Assembly: GCF_015832195.1 (NCBI RefSeq)
Contig: NC_052045.1
Coordinates: 1,922,001-1,986,000, forward strand
From: Motacilla alba alba
Lineage: Eukaryota; Chordata; Aves; Passeriformes; Motacillidae
Length of the DNA stretch: 64,000 nucleotides
Direction: 5' to 3'
Shown: one piece after another, positions 12,091 through 24,200 of the stretch
How the letters are laid out: every line of letters starts with the position of its first letter
Numbering within the stretch: the first letter of the stretch is position 1
Position numbers and translations under genes: made by a program
Notes under the pieces: model-generated
Seen by the model: the letters and a program-made list of their open reading frames with translations, nothing else
Databases searched by the model: none
Told to the model about the DNA's origin: nothing

Positions 12091-12956
12091 TGTTTGTTCC
12101 ACTTCCTCTGAGCTTCACCTCATTGCCCCTGAGCTTCCTCTGGTTCCTCGCTGCAGTTTTCCCCTGTCAGAGTTCTGAGGGGCTGTCTTGCTGTTGTGTT
12201 TTGCTCTTCCTGCCTGACCTCTGCTGCTGGAGTTAATGTTTGCCTTTGCTCTCACCGAGGGCTCGCTGCCCCCATCTCCCTGCCCGGCCTCTCACTCCAC
12301 TCTTTCCCTGCTGCTGAGCACAAAAATAATTGCAGTGGAAAGGCAGATTGGCAAGTGAACTGATCAGTGGCAATTTGATAACCTCCCTCCCGGCCTGGAA
12401 CTCCCAAACCGTGATTTTTACTCCGACGTGTCAGCCAAAACCCAAAATCTACAGGAAGATTTAGGAAAGGATGTAGCAAAAAGAGCAAAGCAAGTCCCCG
12501 CCACAGGGAGCTTCCACCATTGTGTCTATTCCAGCAGAACATTAGGCCTTGGAAGGTGCACTTCTAAAGCTTTCCTTGGAAAAATAACTTTATTCTCTCA
12601 AGAGCTGAGTGCCTCAGGGTGGGGAGCAGCCCTGCTTAACCCAGGCAGAGGTGTCGCAAGGCTGAATGCCTTGTTCTGTTTGCTGGGCTGATCTTACTGA
12701 GGGCTTGCTGACTGAAATGGAAATTTCTGCACCTGGTGGAGGAGCTGAGGGTTGCTGAAACAGGAATCCATTGTGGTGGGGAAGTGGGTTTTGCAACGGC
12801 AGTAAATTGGCGTTTGTAGGGCTTAAAATGATGCTCAGAGCAGGCAGAGTGAGGAAAGGAGGGGTGGTGTTAGGGACAGCATGGCATCCGGGCTGAGGGC
12901 TTTGGAAACTCCTCTCCTGCCACTTCCAAGCACACCCATGATGCTGCTGTATGAAA
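12091..12956. other. Non-coding stretch, no gene seen
   Basis: Frames of 96 codons (minus, 12252-12542) and 87 codons (plus, 12428-12691) overlap on opposite strands and have no motif. Base composition is moderately GC-rich with a few CpGs near 12240-12440. Nothing further can be supported. Confidence 0.55.
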
Positions 12957-13300
12957 GGTTATACATATAAAGTGTGTATATATATATATATTCTGTATAT
13001 ATAACAACATTTTATAATATGTATGTGATATTGTATATAAAATACATTATAAATATTATATGTAATATACATTATACATATTATCATACAAATGTACATG
13101 ATGCACATTATACATATGTACATGATGCACATTATTATACATAATGTATATTACAATACATGATATTATATAATATATTTTATATTTGTTAATTATATAT
13201 ACCTATAAATTTAATGCGTAAATGTATTATTTATATTTTATTTTTTAACTTTTATATAATGTAGATATTTGTTTTATAAAATTAAAAAAAAAAAAAAATC
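12957..13300. repeat. AT-rich low-complexity region with internal 24-bp duplication
   Basis: About 330 bases of TA-, ATAT- and TACAT-rich sequence are followed by an A15 run at 13284-13298. Within it, a 24-bp unit starting ATGTACATGATGCACATTAT at 13092 is repeated at 13116, identical over the first 20 bases. The palindromic ATATGTACAT-type words could allow hairpin or cruciform formation. There is no coding potential. Confidence 0.85.
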
Positions 13301-16300
13301 AATCGACCAACCAAGAAAAAACCCAAGCAACAAAGCTCAGATGGGTCATCATCCTATGAGGTTTAAAACCCAGACCATCTCCAACTATTTCTTTCTCTGT
13401 CAGGACTTGTTTTAGGAACTGAACAGGTTGGCTTGGACATGTGGCTTCAGTTTTGGTTTTTTAATTGGTTTTATAGGAAAAAAGCACACTGCTGTCAGTC
13501 CAGGAAGGCCCCAGGGTTCATTAATAGCTCTCACACGCTGCTATAATGTGGCTAAAGGCAACCATTGCACAGGAAACTGTAATTATCATCTCCTCCTGCC
13601 TGTGTGGAAGGAATAGTGAGAAGGAAAAAGGTTTGTGGCCGTTCTCAATGTCAATTTGTGGTTTTGCTTGTCCCCTGCTGTGTGTACAGACAGCTGATAT
13701 TGCCTTCCCTTCTAGATACAGAAGAGATAGCTGGTGCCTGTTTGAGAAATGTGGAAATGGGGTTGTGTTTATGGAATATTTTTGAATACAAAAAGAGTAG
13801 TTTAAACCAGTACAGACAATATTTTCATTTTTGACCGTTTTCAGTTAAGCAGTGTTGTGCAGGTAAGTAATTTCTTGCCTTCTAAGCAGAGCAATGAGAG
13901 GTTGCAGAAGGTGAGAAAAAAAAAGATTTTCACAGAAAAGATAAAAAGAAACAAGGGGGAAAAAACCCCAAATCATAGTGAAACTGTTATACAAACATAG
14001 AATATTTGCTAATTTGTAGCTGCCAGGGTAGTGCAGGACATCCATACTCAATACTGACCACCAGAAATTATTTTAGAATGAGCATTTCAATCCACAACTC
14101 TTCTATTAAGCCCTAACAAGTGTGCTAAGCATGGTCTTTCCCAGCATGTTTCCTTTTTATGAGGTGAAAAAAGAACTGCTTATTTCAGGGATTTCTTTCT
14201 CCTCGTGTGGTGGCAGTTGGTTACTTGAGAAGAAAAACAAAGAAAACTGCAAAGGAAATTTATTTCTCTATATCATCAGGCTGGAATAGCCCTTGGCTTT
14301 TTTCCAGAAGGTTTTAGGGTAATTCCTTTGCTAATTTTTGTAATTGTTGAGGTTTTTTTTCTACATGACACATGCATAATATTTAGAAATAGTAAGAGAA
14401 AAGAAAAAGCAGGAATAATTGAATTGAAGGACACATTTTGATATATTTTTGTGTGACTGCTTCTGTATTTGAGTAGTGAAGTCTAAGGTCATGCTTTTGA
14501 AGTGCCTGCTACTTTGGAATGTCCGTTTGAATATTAAAGTACCTAATTCTCCAGGCAGGTTCTGCAGGTAGCAAAAGGTGACTCTTGAAATGTGTTTGGA
14601 GTTGGGTATCTGCAAGCAGGAATGATTTCTGAGAATGGATGAATCTGCTGTGCTGTGGGAATTCCTGCTGTCCTCCTTCAGTGCAAGCCTGCTGCTGCTG
14701 GAGAGCCCACACTGCAGAGAAACAACTCCAGATGTTGAAAATCAAAGCCATTTTCCCATTCTTCCTCCCACTTTCTTTTCCTTGCTTTGTCATGGTAAAA
14801 AATGGAGGGAATGGGAGCCCCCCGAGGGATGAAATGATGATCTCCAAGGGAAGTCTGTGAGTTTGGGGCCACTGCTGCTCCACAAATGCCTCTGTGGGCC
14901 CACATCCATCTCTGTGCCAGCAGAAACTGAAGCTCTGCAGCTGGTTTTCCTTGGTGCTGCCTCAATTTACAGATGAGGAGCAAAGAGAATATGCTGAAAT
15001 ACAGTGGTTTTTAAGCAAATGTTTATTCATGAAGCTCCCGTCCCTCTGCTGGCCCTGCCCGGGCTCTCAGCAGGCTGTGGGATGCACACCCCAGGCTGGA
15101 GCAGCAGCTGCCACACAAAAATGAAAACACAGCTCAGCTGGAGAATAAAGAAAAAAAGATTTAATGATTCTTTCACCAGGTCTAGTATGACAGGGGATAA
15201 ACTTGCTTGCTGATGGCAGTAAGTTATGTCTGACTGATGCTACAGGAGGGTTTTCTGCTTATGAAGTGACTTAGGAAAAATGTTTTCTGAGAAAGAAGTG
15301 AACTGGTTTCAGTTCTGTCCTGAAGGAATTCTTGGGGATGGAAGAAATCCAGTTCTCATTGTACTGCATGTAAGCTCTCTTGGACAATATGTAATTTTCA
15401 CCTCTCTTTCACTACTGACGTGCTGCCTGGCAGGATTATTTTTAAAGTTAATTTGGATATTCTGAAGTAATGATTTTTGTGTCTCAGGAAAACTGTTCTT
15501 CTTGGGAAAAACTGTGGCTCTGATTGATGATTAAGGGAACTATAGAAAAGGTATATGCAGTGTTTTGTCAGTGAGTGTTTTGTTGTTTCTTCAACCTAAA
15601 CATAAAGTGTTTGTATCCTTTTGAACTGGACTATGCTATTTGGGTTATTTTCTTACAGTTCTGCCCATTAAAAGCAGGTTTTTTAAGCATTTCCATGGTA
15701 TTTATGCATTCTGAAAGGCTTAAAATATTCTACTGATGTCCCTTTAAAAAACAACAAAGACAGGGACAGCTGAAAATGCACCCCCCACTTTTATCTCTAC
15801 CCAACAACAACAACAAAATGCAGTTTTCTTAAATAATTCTGGATTAGAACAGAGATATTAATGGTTGCATCATGAGCAAGTTCATTATGGGAATATTCAG
15901 TCTGCTGCAACAATATAAATTTAGGATGTAATGTCAGTGGAACAGAAAATCATCTCAGGTTAATAAGTGTCCCTGCTTCTTAAATATCAGGGCAAAGATG
16001 AAGATTTTATGCATAAAAGTTGAGGATATTTCAAATCCATTGAGTGAGAAATAGTGGCCATTTCTGCAAATTGCCCTCCCCATTTGCCTAACCACTGTGC
16101 TACAAATACCTGAACTCATTGAAATCCTTATCATAATGCCATAGCAGACTAAAATACTTTGCCCCTCTCATTTCATAATTAAAGGTTAAATGTGAGATAG
16201 AATATCAGAGACCTGTTTCAAAAAGCATTCTTGAGTTCCTCACTTCAGTAGTAAATGCTTATTAGGATCAGTTTCATGGTTTTGCTTGCAAAAACCACAG

Positions 16301-16629
16301 AACCAAACTGAAATCCAGCTGAAATTTGTACTTCAAACTAAGTTTCAGAAATAGGGATCATCTCTGGTTTAATTTGCATTAAAAGCTGTGGTACTGCTTT
16401 GGCACTTTGATTGCTCTCTGCATGCTGTTAGTTGGCATTTTTTTAATCCCCAAAAGCCGTGTGACCTCCAAGCCTGCAGCCCATGGCTGTCAGAGGTGTC
16501 CAGGTGCTCCTGTGTGTCTGAACAGGGCTTCTGCTCATTCCATAACTCAAATTAATTGTAAGATTTCGAAGTAAAACACAGCTGTGAAGTCACCAAGTGA
16601 TTTGCAAATAACTTGCAATACAAATGGCA
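13301..16629. other. Non-coding stretch, no gene seen
   Basis: Frames reach 124 codons (minus, 14509-14883), overlapping a 101-codon minus frame and 73- and 65-codon plus frames, a typical chance pattern. A short (CAA)n run lies near 15802-15815. I found no CR1, LTR or RNA-gene signature. Confidence 0.6.
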
Positions 16630-16734
16630 TTTTTTTGGCTTTTTTTTTTGGCTTTTTTTTTTGGCTTTTTTTTTTTGGCTTTTTTTTTTGGCTTTTTTTT
16701 TTGGCTTTTTTTTTTGGCTTTTTTTTTTTTTGCT

Positions 16735-16788
<54 letters not shown>

Positions 16789-17138
16789 TTTGCTTTTTTT
16801 GTGGCTTTTTTTGTGGCTTTTTTGTGGCTTTTTTTGTGGCTTTTTTTGTGGCTTTTTTGTGGCTTTTTTGTGGCTTTTTTGTGGCTTTTTTGTGGCTTTT
16901 TTGTGGCTTTTTTGTGGCTTTTTTGTGGCTTTTTTTTGGCTTTTTTTTTGGCTTTTTTTGGCTTTTTTTTTGGCTTTTTTTTTGGCTTTTTTTTTGGCTT
17001 TTTTTTTGGCTTTTTTTTTGGCTTTTTTTTTGGCTTTTTTTTTGGTGGATTTTTTGGCTTTTTTTTTGGCTTTTTTTTTGGTGGATTTTTTGGCTTTTTT
17101 TTTGGTGGATTTTTTGGCTTTTTTTTTTGGCTTTTTTT
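16630..17138. repeat. T-tract/GGC minisatellite, about 42 units of 10-14 bp in five blocks
   Basis: The array is built from a short G/C-containing spacer plus a T tract. Block 1 (16637-16731) has seven GGC+T10-13 units, mostly 13 bp. Block 2 (16732-16800) has six GC+T7-11 units. Block 3 (16801-16937) has twelve GTGGC+T6-8 units, mostly 11 bp. Block 4 (16938-17043) has nine GGC+T9 units, mostly 12 bp. Block 5 (17044-17138) interleaves GGTGGATTTTTT and GGCTTTTTTTTT 12-mers. No stop codon can arise in most frames on either strand, so it produces long spurious frames: 270 codons plus at 16584-17396, phenylalanine/tryptophan/leucine-rich, and 247 codons minus, lysine/proline-rich. T tracts recur every 11-13 bp, close to one helical turn, so intrinsic DNA curvature is expected. 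Confidence 0.95.
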
Positions 17139-17141
17139 AAT

Positions 17142-17178
17142 GTTTTGAGGGTTTGTTTTGAGGGTTTGTTTTGCCTTT
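17142..17178. repeat. Degenerate tail of the minisatellite, 15-bp duplication
   Basis: GTTTTGAGGGTTT is repeated in tandem and followed by GTTTTGCC plus a T tract. It lies at the edge of the GGC/T-tract array and may be a diverged terminal portion of it. Confidence 0.6.
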
Positions 17179-17226
17179 TTTCCCTTGCAATATGTCTCTC
17201 TCCTTTGTCCTCTGATTATTGGACTG

Positions 17227-17495
17227 AGAATCCCAGAACGGTTTGGGTGGGATGGGACTTGGAAGATCAACCCCTTCCACTTGGCCAGGTTGTTCCAAGC
17301 CCCATCCAAGCTGGCCGTGGACCCTTCCAGCATGGGGCAGCCACAGCTTCTGTGGGTGCCTCACAGGGAAGAATTCCTCCTTGGGCTCCAACCTGAAGCT
17401 GCTCCCTTTGGCTTGCAGCCGTTCCCTGCTCCTGTCACTGCGGGCTCTGCTGAGAAGTTCCTCCCCTCCTTGTGCAGGCTCCCTCCATGGGGCAG
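17227..17495 (-). mobile_element. CR1 retrotransposon 3' fragment (antisense)
   Basis: The plus strand reads AATCCCAGAACGGTTTGGGT, then GGTTGTTCCAAGCCCCATCC, then GGGGCAGCCACAGCTTCTGT, then a CTCACAGGGAAGAATTCCTC-like block, all in the order of the reverse complement of the avian CR1 3' region. The element is therefore on the minus strand with its 3' end near 17227. Only about 270 bases are present, which is the usual 5'-truncated state. No CR1 protein-coding domain is retained. The 3' end lies only about 50 bases from the degenerate end of the minisatellite. Confidence 0.88.
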
Positions 17496-18540
17496 CTCTC
17501 TCTCCACGCCAGCAGTGCTGTGTGTGATGCACTTCCCCAAACACGTGTTAGATGAAGAGAGAGTGGAGGAAAAAATCAGCTTTGTGTACTGAGCGCTTGC
17601 CCAGCTCCCATTCTCTGTTCTTTCATCTCCCAGACCAGGGAAGAGTTTGTTTTTTGGTTTGTTTTTTGTTTGTTTGTTTCCTTTAGACTTCTCATCTGGG
17701 AATAAATTTGCTTTTTGAACTTTTGCAGGCTCAAAATATTCACAACATACCTGGCAGCAGTCGTGAGAACAAAAAAACCAAGTTTTTTTAATCTCCCTTA
17801 ACCTTCTGCATCCTGTCACCTGCTGTAAGAATAAGATTCTACATTTGTTCTTGCTAATTGTTTGTATTTATTTTACAGCTCAGAGGAGCTCATGGGAGTT
17901 TTGGCATCCCTAGCTCGTGGCTGTGAGTTTTGTGTCAGACTTCTCCCTGTGGGAGGGCTGCAGGTTTTAAATCTGCCCAGTGATGCCCACTGTGATAGAG
18001 GTGGATCCTGGAGGGGCTGGGTGGTCCCACCAAGTTCTAACCCAATGAAGCAGATCATGTTCCACGTTTGGAACTGACTTGAAAGGGCAAACTGAGTGAC
18101 AGTGTTTTGTTTATGACCTTTTAATCTTGTCTGCAGCAAATTTAATGGTGCCTACTGAAAATGAACTTGTGAAGATGATCAAGTGTCTTATGGCAAGAAA
18201 ATCCATTAGGAAGCCTTGAGTGGGGCTTGATAAACTTCTCTTTGGAACTTGATGGGCATGTGGCATCATTTCTGGTGGAGATAGTTGTGTTTGTTTGTGG
18301 GGAGGGGACGAGGATGAACACAGGCACAGCATTTGATCTCCTTGTGAAGAAACACTGGATTGTGTGATTGTAGTCAACTCAGAGGTTCAACTTGTGTAGC
18401 AAACTTTGCTGGAAAACCCAGAAGGCATCCTCAGTTCATGCCACCATCTCGAGTAGTCGAAAAGCAATGTTTTGCAAAGCAAGTTATGAAATCACAGATA
18501 TTTGGTTTTATTTAAAATAAGGCACTCCTCTCAATATGGG
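17496..18540. other. Non-coding stretch, no gene seen
   Basis: A (GTTT)n-like tract lies at 17646-17680. The 152-codon minus-strand frame (17361-17819) begins in the CR1-flanking sequence, runs through this tract and has no known motif. Other frames are at most 88 codons. Confidence 0.6.
17646..17680. repeat. (GTTT)n-like simple repeat
   Basis: Interrupted GTTT/GTTTTTT units run for about 35 bases. This is simple sequence. Confidence 0.8.
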
Positions 18541-18680
18541 AGCCCCCAGCCCTGGAAGTGTCCCAGGCCAGGTTGGGTGGGACTTTGAGCAACCAGGAAG
18601 GTCCCCCCATGACAGGGGGGGGGATGAGATGATTTTTAAGGTCTCTTCCAGCCTAAACCATTTTATGATACTCTGATTTT
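18541..18680 (+). mobile_element. CR1 retrotransposon 3' fragment (sense)
   Basis: The sequence reads in the sense order: CCCTGGAAGTGTCCCAGGCC, then CCATGACAGGGGGGG, then GTCTCTTCCAGCCTAAACCA, ending in TTTTATGATACTCTGATTT, a decayed form of the terminal ATTCTATG repeats that mark the CR1 3' end. The middle appears shortened by a deletion. There is no coding remnant. Confidence 0.85.
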
Positions 18681-20814
18681 CTGGCATTGTGTAGGAATAT
18701 TGGTGCTAATGGAAATCTCTCCTCTTTCAGTTCATTGCTATTATCGTAGACAATGATAATTTCAGATAAAATCTGTCATGCAGTCCTTTCAGTAAAATTT
18801 CAAATGCTATCACTAAGTCATCACTGTCATAAGGAAACTCTTCCAAAACTTCCTTACTTGGTTGAAAATACCTTTTAAATTTTCACCTTAGATCAGTTCA
18901 AGTTCTGTCAAAATCACTGAAACTTGCAAACATTGTTCTAAGGCTCCTTTCAAAAGTACAGAGGAAACAATAAACAAGAACGGGCAGAAAGTGCCTTGGC
19001 AAGGACAGAAGCATCAGTTTAGACACAGGAGGGTGAAAAAAAAGAGTAAATAATATGGATTAGTAGGATTAAAAGATTAAAGTAAGGAAGAAATGGGCAA
19101 TGTTCCTTACAAAGCTGCCACCTTGAGTTTCATTTCCAGTCCCAGCTGCTCTGGAAATGGTTCAGAAAAGGATGAGAGATTCTCTGCAGCCCCCAAATTG
19201 TAGGCAAGGTGCATGACTTGCCCTAGAATATTGCTTTTGTCATCAGAGGACAATACTGACATTGAAGGCACTTTGGATTGCTCACTGGATAAAACAGGAA
19301 ACAGTTGTGGTACAAACTCAGGTGTGAAGTACCCCGGGGCTGATTGCAGCTTTGCATTTCCTGCAGGTTTATGTACCCAAATTTTACAAAATATTACCTT
19401 GAGTACCTTTTACTGAGCTGGCTCTGAATGCCTTAGAGCTGAACACACTTTTCTTGCCTCAGAAGCATTAGCATTCAGGGCGTGCATGCCAGCTTTGAAG
19501 TGGCCTGTCAGCTTTGAAATACACGACTCAATACAGTGTTCCAGGGAAAAAAACACCCACAACCTCATTGTACAGGCTCGTTAGTGCTTGGGAATTAATA
19601 TTGATAATTAGCTCTTTCCTATTGAGCATGGCATGTGCTGCACCAGTGTAAGAAATCACTGTGAAATGCCCCTGAGGTTATTCTGAACTGAGCATTAAGC
19701 TTGTTCTTTCTCAGCTGGGGGAGGCTCAGGACCCGTTTTTCTTAGGAAAGTCTTTCTGCACGCCATAACTTGAACCCTCTTTGAATGGGACACTTGTTAA
19801 GGACCTAAAGCACTCTGGGCACCAGAGCAGGGAGAAATGCTGAAATAGCCACACAACTGATTAAAAAAAGTTCTTTAACAGTAACAGCACTGTGCCACAA
19901 AAATTATAGGTGCATAGACAAAGTCTCATCTGGCCTTGAGACAAGAACTGGTTTCTTTTACCTCAACAAAACTATCCTGTTATTACATTTGTGGTGCTGG
20001 ATTTTTGCAGATGAATGTTGGCTTTGCTGCTGATTTTTATTTCTTGAGAGAGAAGAGGTGGGCAGTGGCCTGCTGCTCTGTGTGCTGGGTGGTTCTTTAT
20101 AAAACTGTGTCCTGGGAAGGGTGCAAAAGAACTTCAGCTCCGAGTGATGCATGCAAGGAGCAGCAGAGCTTCTGCTCCTTCTCAGCTTTGGAAACCAGCA
20201 GAGCTGATTGTTCTGTGCAGCTGGGCTCCTAAAGCAGCAGAGCACGGCTGAATCACAGGCTGTGCTGAAGGATTTCTTGTATTGCTCTTTAATGCCGAAG
20301 GCAGCTGTATAATTGGTTATTTGAGCATGTTTCATTGCTGTGAAATTGGTCATTTCTTCCTTCTGCATGATATTGTGTTCACATTTTCATGAATTGCATC
20401 ACTTTAATGCATGCAGGAGTTTGCACGGTGCAAAGTGGGCTTCTCTGTGACTCCAGCAGTTGTAACAATATTTAAATTTCATGCAAGGCACCATATTCCA
20501 GCTGCTGATGTGATCACTTATGACTAACTGATTACAATTTGTTAGCACAGAACTGACCTTTTTCTTGTAAGGAAAGGGCACATTTTACAGCTTCCTGAAC
20601 ATGTCTTATCTACTTAGAAGGTTCTACAGAAAAGTAACATGTAGTGACATTTAGTTTTATTCTAGTTCACTGCCATTAACCTCCCCGTGCTGATTTTTAC
20701 GTGGTTGTGTGTGGGGCTTGATCAGGAGAGCCCAAACTCAGCTGTGGGGAGCTGCAGCCTGTTCCCTGCTGCATCCCAGAGCTGCAGAATTCCTGCCCTG
20801 AGTGCCACACTCCG
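18681..20814. other. Non-coding stretch, no gene seen
   Basis: The longest frames, 136 codons minus (19958-20368) and 98 codons plus (19936-20232), lie over each other and have no motif. I see no repeat family. Confidence 0.6.
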
Positions 20815-21215
20815 TGTGTGGCTGTGTTTGAGGGGTCCCAGGATGAGGGAAGAGATGAGACTCTTGACTCCATTTTTCAGAGGGCTGATTTATTTTATTA
20901 TGATATATATTATATTAAAATGTTATACTAAAAGAATGGAAGAAGTTATACAGACAGGAGGCTGGAAAGGAATAGAAAGGAGTGATAACAAAAGCTCCTG
21001 ACTCAGCAGAGCCTCGACACAGGTGGACCATGGTTGGTCATCAAGTAAAAACAACTCATGTGAGACCAATCCAAGATGCCCCTGTTGGTAAACAGCCTCC
21101 AGACTACATTCCACATCATCAAATAGTTACTGTTTACATTTCCTTTCTGAGGCTTCTCAGCTAGAACAGGAGAAAAATCCTGGCAAAGGATTTTCATAAA
21201 AATATCATGGTGACA
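20815..21215 (+). mobile_element. Solo LTR of an endogenous retrovirus, songbird-type family
   Basis: The element starts TGTGTGGC and ends ATGGTGACA, so it has TG...CA termini, and is about 401 bp long. Internal landmarks in order are GGGGTCCCAGGATGAGG, CTTGACTCCA, a TTATTTTATTATGATATATA block, AAACAACTCATGTGAGACCA, GAGGCTTCTCAGC and AAAAATCCTGGCAAAGGATT. The flanks CTCCG (20810-20814) and CTCTG (21216-21220) match at 4 of 5 bases, consistent with a decayed 5-bp target-site duplication. No gag, pol or env frame is adjacent, so it looks like a solo LTR. I recognise the texture from songbird genomes but cannot name the exact family. Confidence 0.8.
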
Positions 21216-24200
21216 CTCTGTGCTGCTGCCTGTGACACTGAGCTCCTGCAGAAACACAGCCCCATCAGCCCAGGGATCACATTTCTTCATGGCTCTGGAG
21301 CATCATTCTCTGCAGCACCTGTGGTTTGCCATGAGCAGTCTTTGTTGGCTGCCCTAAATCCCTGTAGGCAGAGCAGTGGAGGTGCTCAGGTTCCTTGGAG
21401 GAAACCAACTTACATGGCTGTGTTCTTTGGAATATCCACATTTCCCTGCTCCATTTCTGTGCTATTCTGTGCTCTGCTCTGCACCCCTCAGATCAGTTCA
21501 GGAGTTGGAGCAGGGCAGGTTTTGCTGAGCAAATATCCAACCATGAACTTCTATTTTTTTTTTTTTTTCCTTCCCTTCCCCACCGTGTTTAGTGGATTCA
21601 GGCATAAAATCTAAGGCAGTTCACAGGCTGTTTGCTACGTGTGGGACAGCAGGGTTCAAAATGAGGTTTTCCTTTCAGTGAATTTGATGTTTGGAGTCTG
21701 TCAGACTGAGGGATGGGTACTTGCAGTGTGTGAGTAACCAAGGGCTCGGATCATCCCTCCTCACCCCTCTGGTCAGCCTTCCTCCAGCCTGCTCATTAAC
21801 TCAGCAGGGAACAGCAAATGCTCCAGACTAAGAGAAAATGAAGTCAGAACCACCTCAGCAGCTGTCTAAAGCAGATTGGGGTCAGCCCAAGCTTGAGTCC
21901 TTGGTTTGGACTGGAATGCTTTCCACTGGTTTGTGTTACTGCAGTTGTCAGTGTTTGACAATGTTGGTGGAATTTGGAATAAAAGCAGTGGATAAGAATT
22001 CAGTCCAAGCATTCAAATCTGGTAGTGAGTCATTAATCAGTCCCTAATTATTAGCACTCACCAATGTACTGCTGGATAGGAACAGCCCAGATTTCAGTTT
22101 TAACCAGACAAAGAGCCTTCTGCTGAACTGTCAATATGCAATGTGCAGTGCCATGCCCTGTGGTGGGCACGAGCTTGCATACTTGAGTACTTCTTTTTGT
22201 CCTTTCAATGCATCTGTTTTGAAGTATTTTAAACTTTTTTGCTCTTCAAAGCTAAAAAAATCTGAATATATATTTAGGTTCAGGCAATTAATTAAGCCCC
22301 CCTCTTGCTTTCTGATGTGGTACCAATCCTTTGGCCAAATTTTGTGCTTGATTTATTAACAAAGAATTTTATCCTTACCCTGTTTTGCTGTTTTGGGTTT
22401 ATTTTTCAGCTATCTGGATAACTATCAATGTCCATAGCAGGTTTCTTTTGTACACGGATGAGACTTATTTAAATGAACACACTTCATGGCTGGCTTAGAG
22501 CATAAATTCATACCATGATTTCAAAAGAGTAGCACAGCAAATAAGGGGCATGAAACTAAGAATACTAAAGATATAAAAGCTGAGAACCTGTCTGGCAGCA
22601 CCTCTAGTTTGTGTTTCCAAAGAAATGGAATTTAGCAGTGTGGAAGAGATGCAAAAGCCACATTAAATAAAGAGGGCAGGCAAAGGTTTATTATGTTTAT
22701 TTGTCATGTAAGTGGCTTGTGTCAGCAAGAGAATGATGAGCTTGATTTCTGAAGATTCATCTGGAAGTTCCTTATTTATACACGCAGGAGGAAAGAGATG
22801 GATTTCTATGGCAGAGCTCATTTGCTCCTTTTGATTAGGGGCAATGGCAAGGTCCTTCCGTGAATTTTGCATGAGAAATTTTGCTTTTTCCAGTGCTTTG
22901 TTAAAAATGAGATTGCAGCAGATATCACCTTGATAAGTAGCTAAAATAATTTTGCACAGCTTAGTGAGATCTGGCAGCTAATGTCTAGTTTAATATCTAA
23001 TACATTAGACACATTACTTATTAAAAATTTCTGTGGCTAAATCTGAGTGGGAGTAGACAATTTTATGGTCAGATATTAATAACATCTATATATAGAACAG
23101 TCCAGAGGAAGCAGCAAGGACATTTTCCTGCCTTGTCTTGCAGGAATTGTGCAGCCTGCTTGCTATGGCTTGCTCTTTTCAGGTCAAAAGGAGTTAAATG
23201 GAATTTCTGTCCAGCTGTATGCACAGTCTGTAAGGTTCATTTCTCCTGGAACAACTCTGTGTGCCTGAATTAGGTTTTACTCCAGTGAGTTATTTTTATG
23301 ATATGGGAGATATAGGTCAGGAAGGATTAAGGAACTGAACACAAGCTGGTGGTTGTGACCTAAAGGGAACATGGAAGCAGAGTTTCCTGGTCTGCCAGAC
23401 CAAAAGCAAAGGGACAAAAGTGTCTGAGATGAATGAAGGGGCAGATAAATGGGGTTTCTTTCTCAATTGACCAGAACTTCTGCAGCAGAATAGAGAAGCC
23501 TCTTACACTGGGAAACACATTTTACTGAGATTAGGCCGTTTTAGAGGTGTCATTTTCAGGCTTGTTACCAGAATGAGGCACTTTGGAGCAGATTACTTTT
23601 GCAGGTGAATAAATTGGAGTGTTATTATCCTGCAGAGCTCTTGCCCTTATCACATCAGAGCAGATACCCTGAGATGGGCAGGCATTTAGACCCCAGTTCA
23701 ATGACAACAATTATGTCACAAATGAAAGGGTGAAGATTGTTTTTAGTGTTTGGAAATTCTGATGTTGAATTGGGAAAACACAAAAAGACTCCTGAGCTTA
23801 AATTTACAGCTTATATATAAATGTATATTGATCTTTTTGCTTAAAGGTCTATTTATATCTTATTGCCAAAAGATATCCCTGGCCAAAGAGAAAAGATAAG
23901 GTTGTTTCTCTCCCTCTCTTTTAAAATATTTACATTAGAATATGTTAGGTGGGGCTTGCACCATATTTAGAAATCTGGAAAAGTGGAAACTGTGGTGTTT
24001 CTACCAGACTGTTGTTTGTATAGATATATTTTATGGCAACATTTCAAAGAACTATTTTTTTTTCCCTACCCAGATGTCAGTGAAATAGAGGACGAGTTTG
24101 GATGAAAGATTGACACCAAGGATTACAGCAAACTGCAAGTGTGCCAGTAGCAAAAGTGTGAAATGGCTTGGAGGTGGAGCAGAGAGGAGCATTTGCTTAA

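Noticed and set aside
16590..17333. 247-codon minus-strand frame rich in lysine and proline, resembling a histone H1-like tail
   Set aside because: It is the reverse strand of the same minisatellite (GCC plus A tracts). The composition artefact explains it fully.
16584..17396. 270-codon plus-strand frame (F/W/L/G-rich), which could be read as a membrane protein
   Set aside because: It is almost wholly the GGC/T-tract minisatellite, which contains no stop triplets, and it ends inside antisense CR1. Frames of similar length exist in other registers.
17960..18075. A possible CR1 piece with GGCTGGGTGGTCCCACC
   Set aside because: The words do not follow the order of the CR1 3' region on either strand.
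22340..22362. TTGTGCTTGAT, matching the first 11 bases of miR-218
   Set aside because: The match stops after 11 bases and I saw no obvious hairpin partner. A match of this length is expected by chance.
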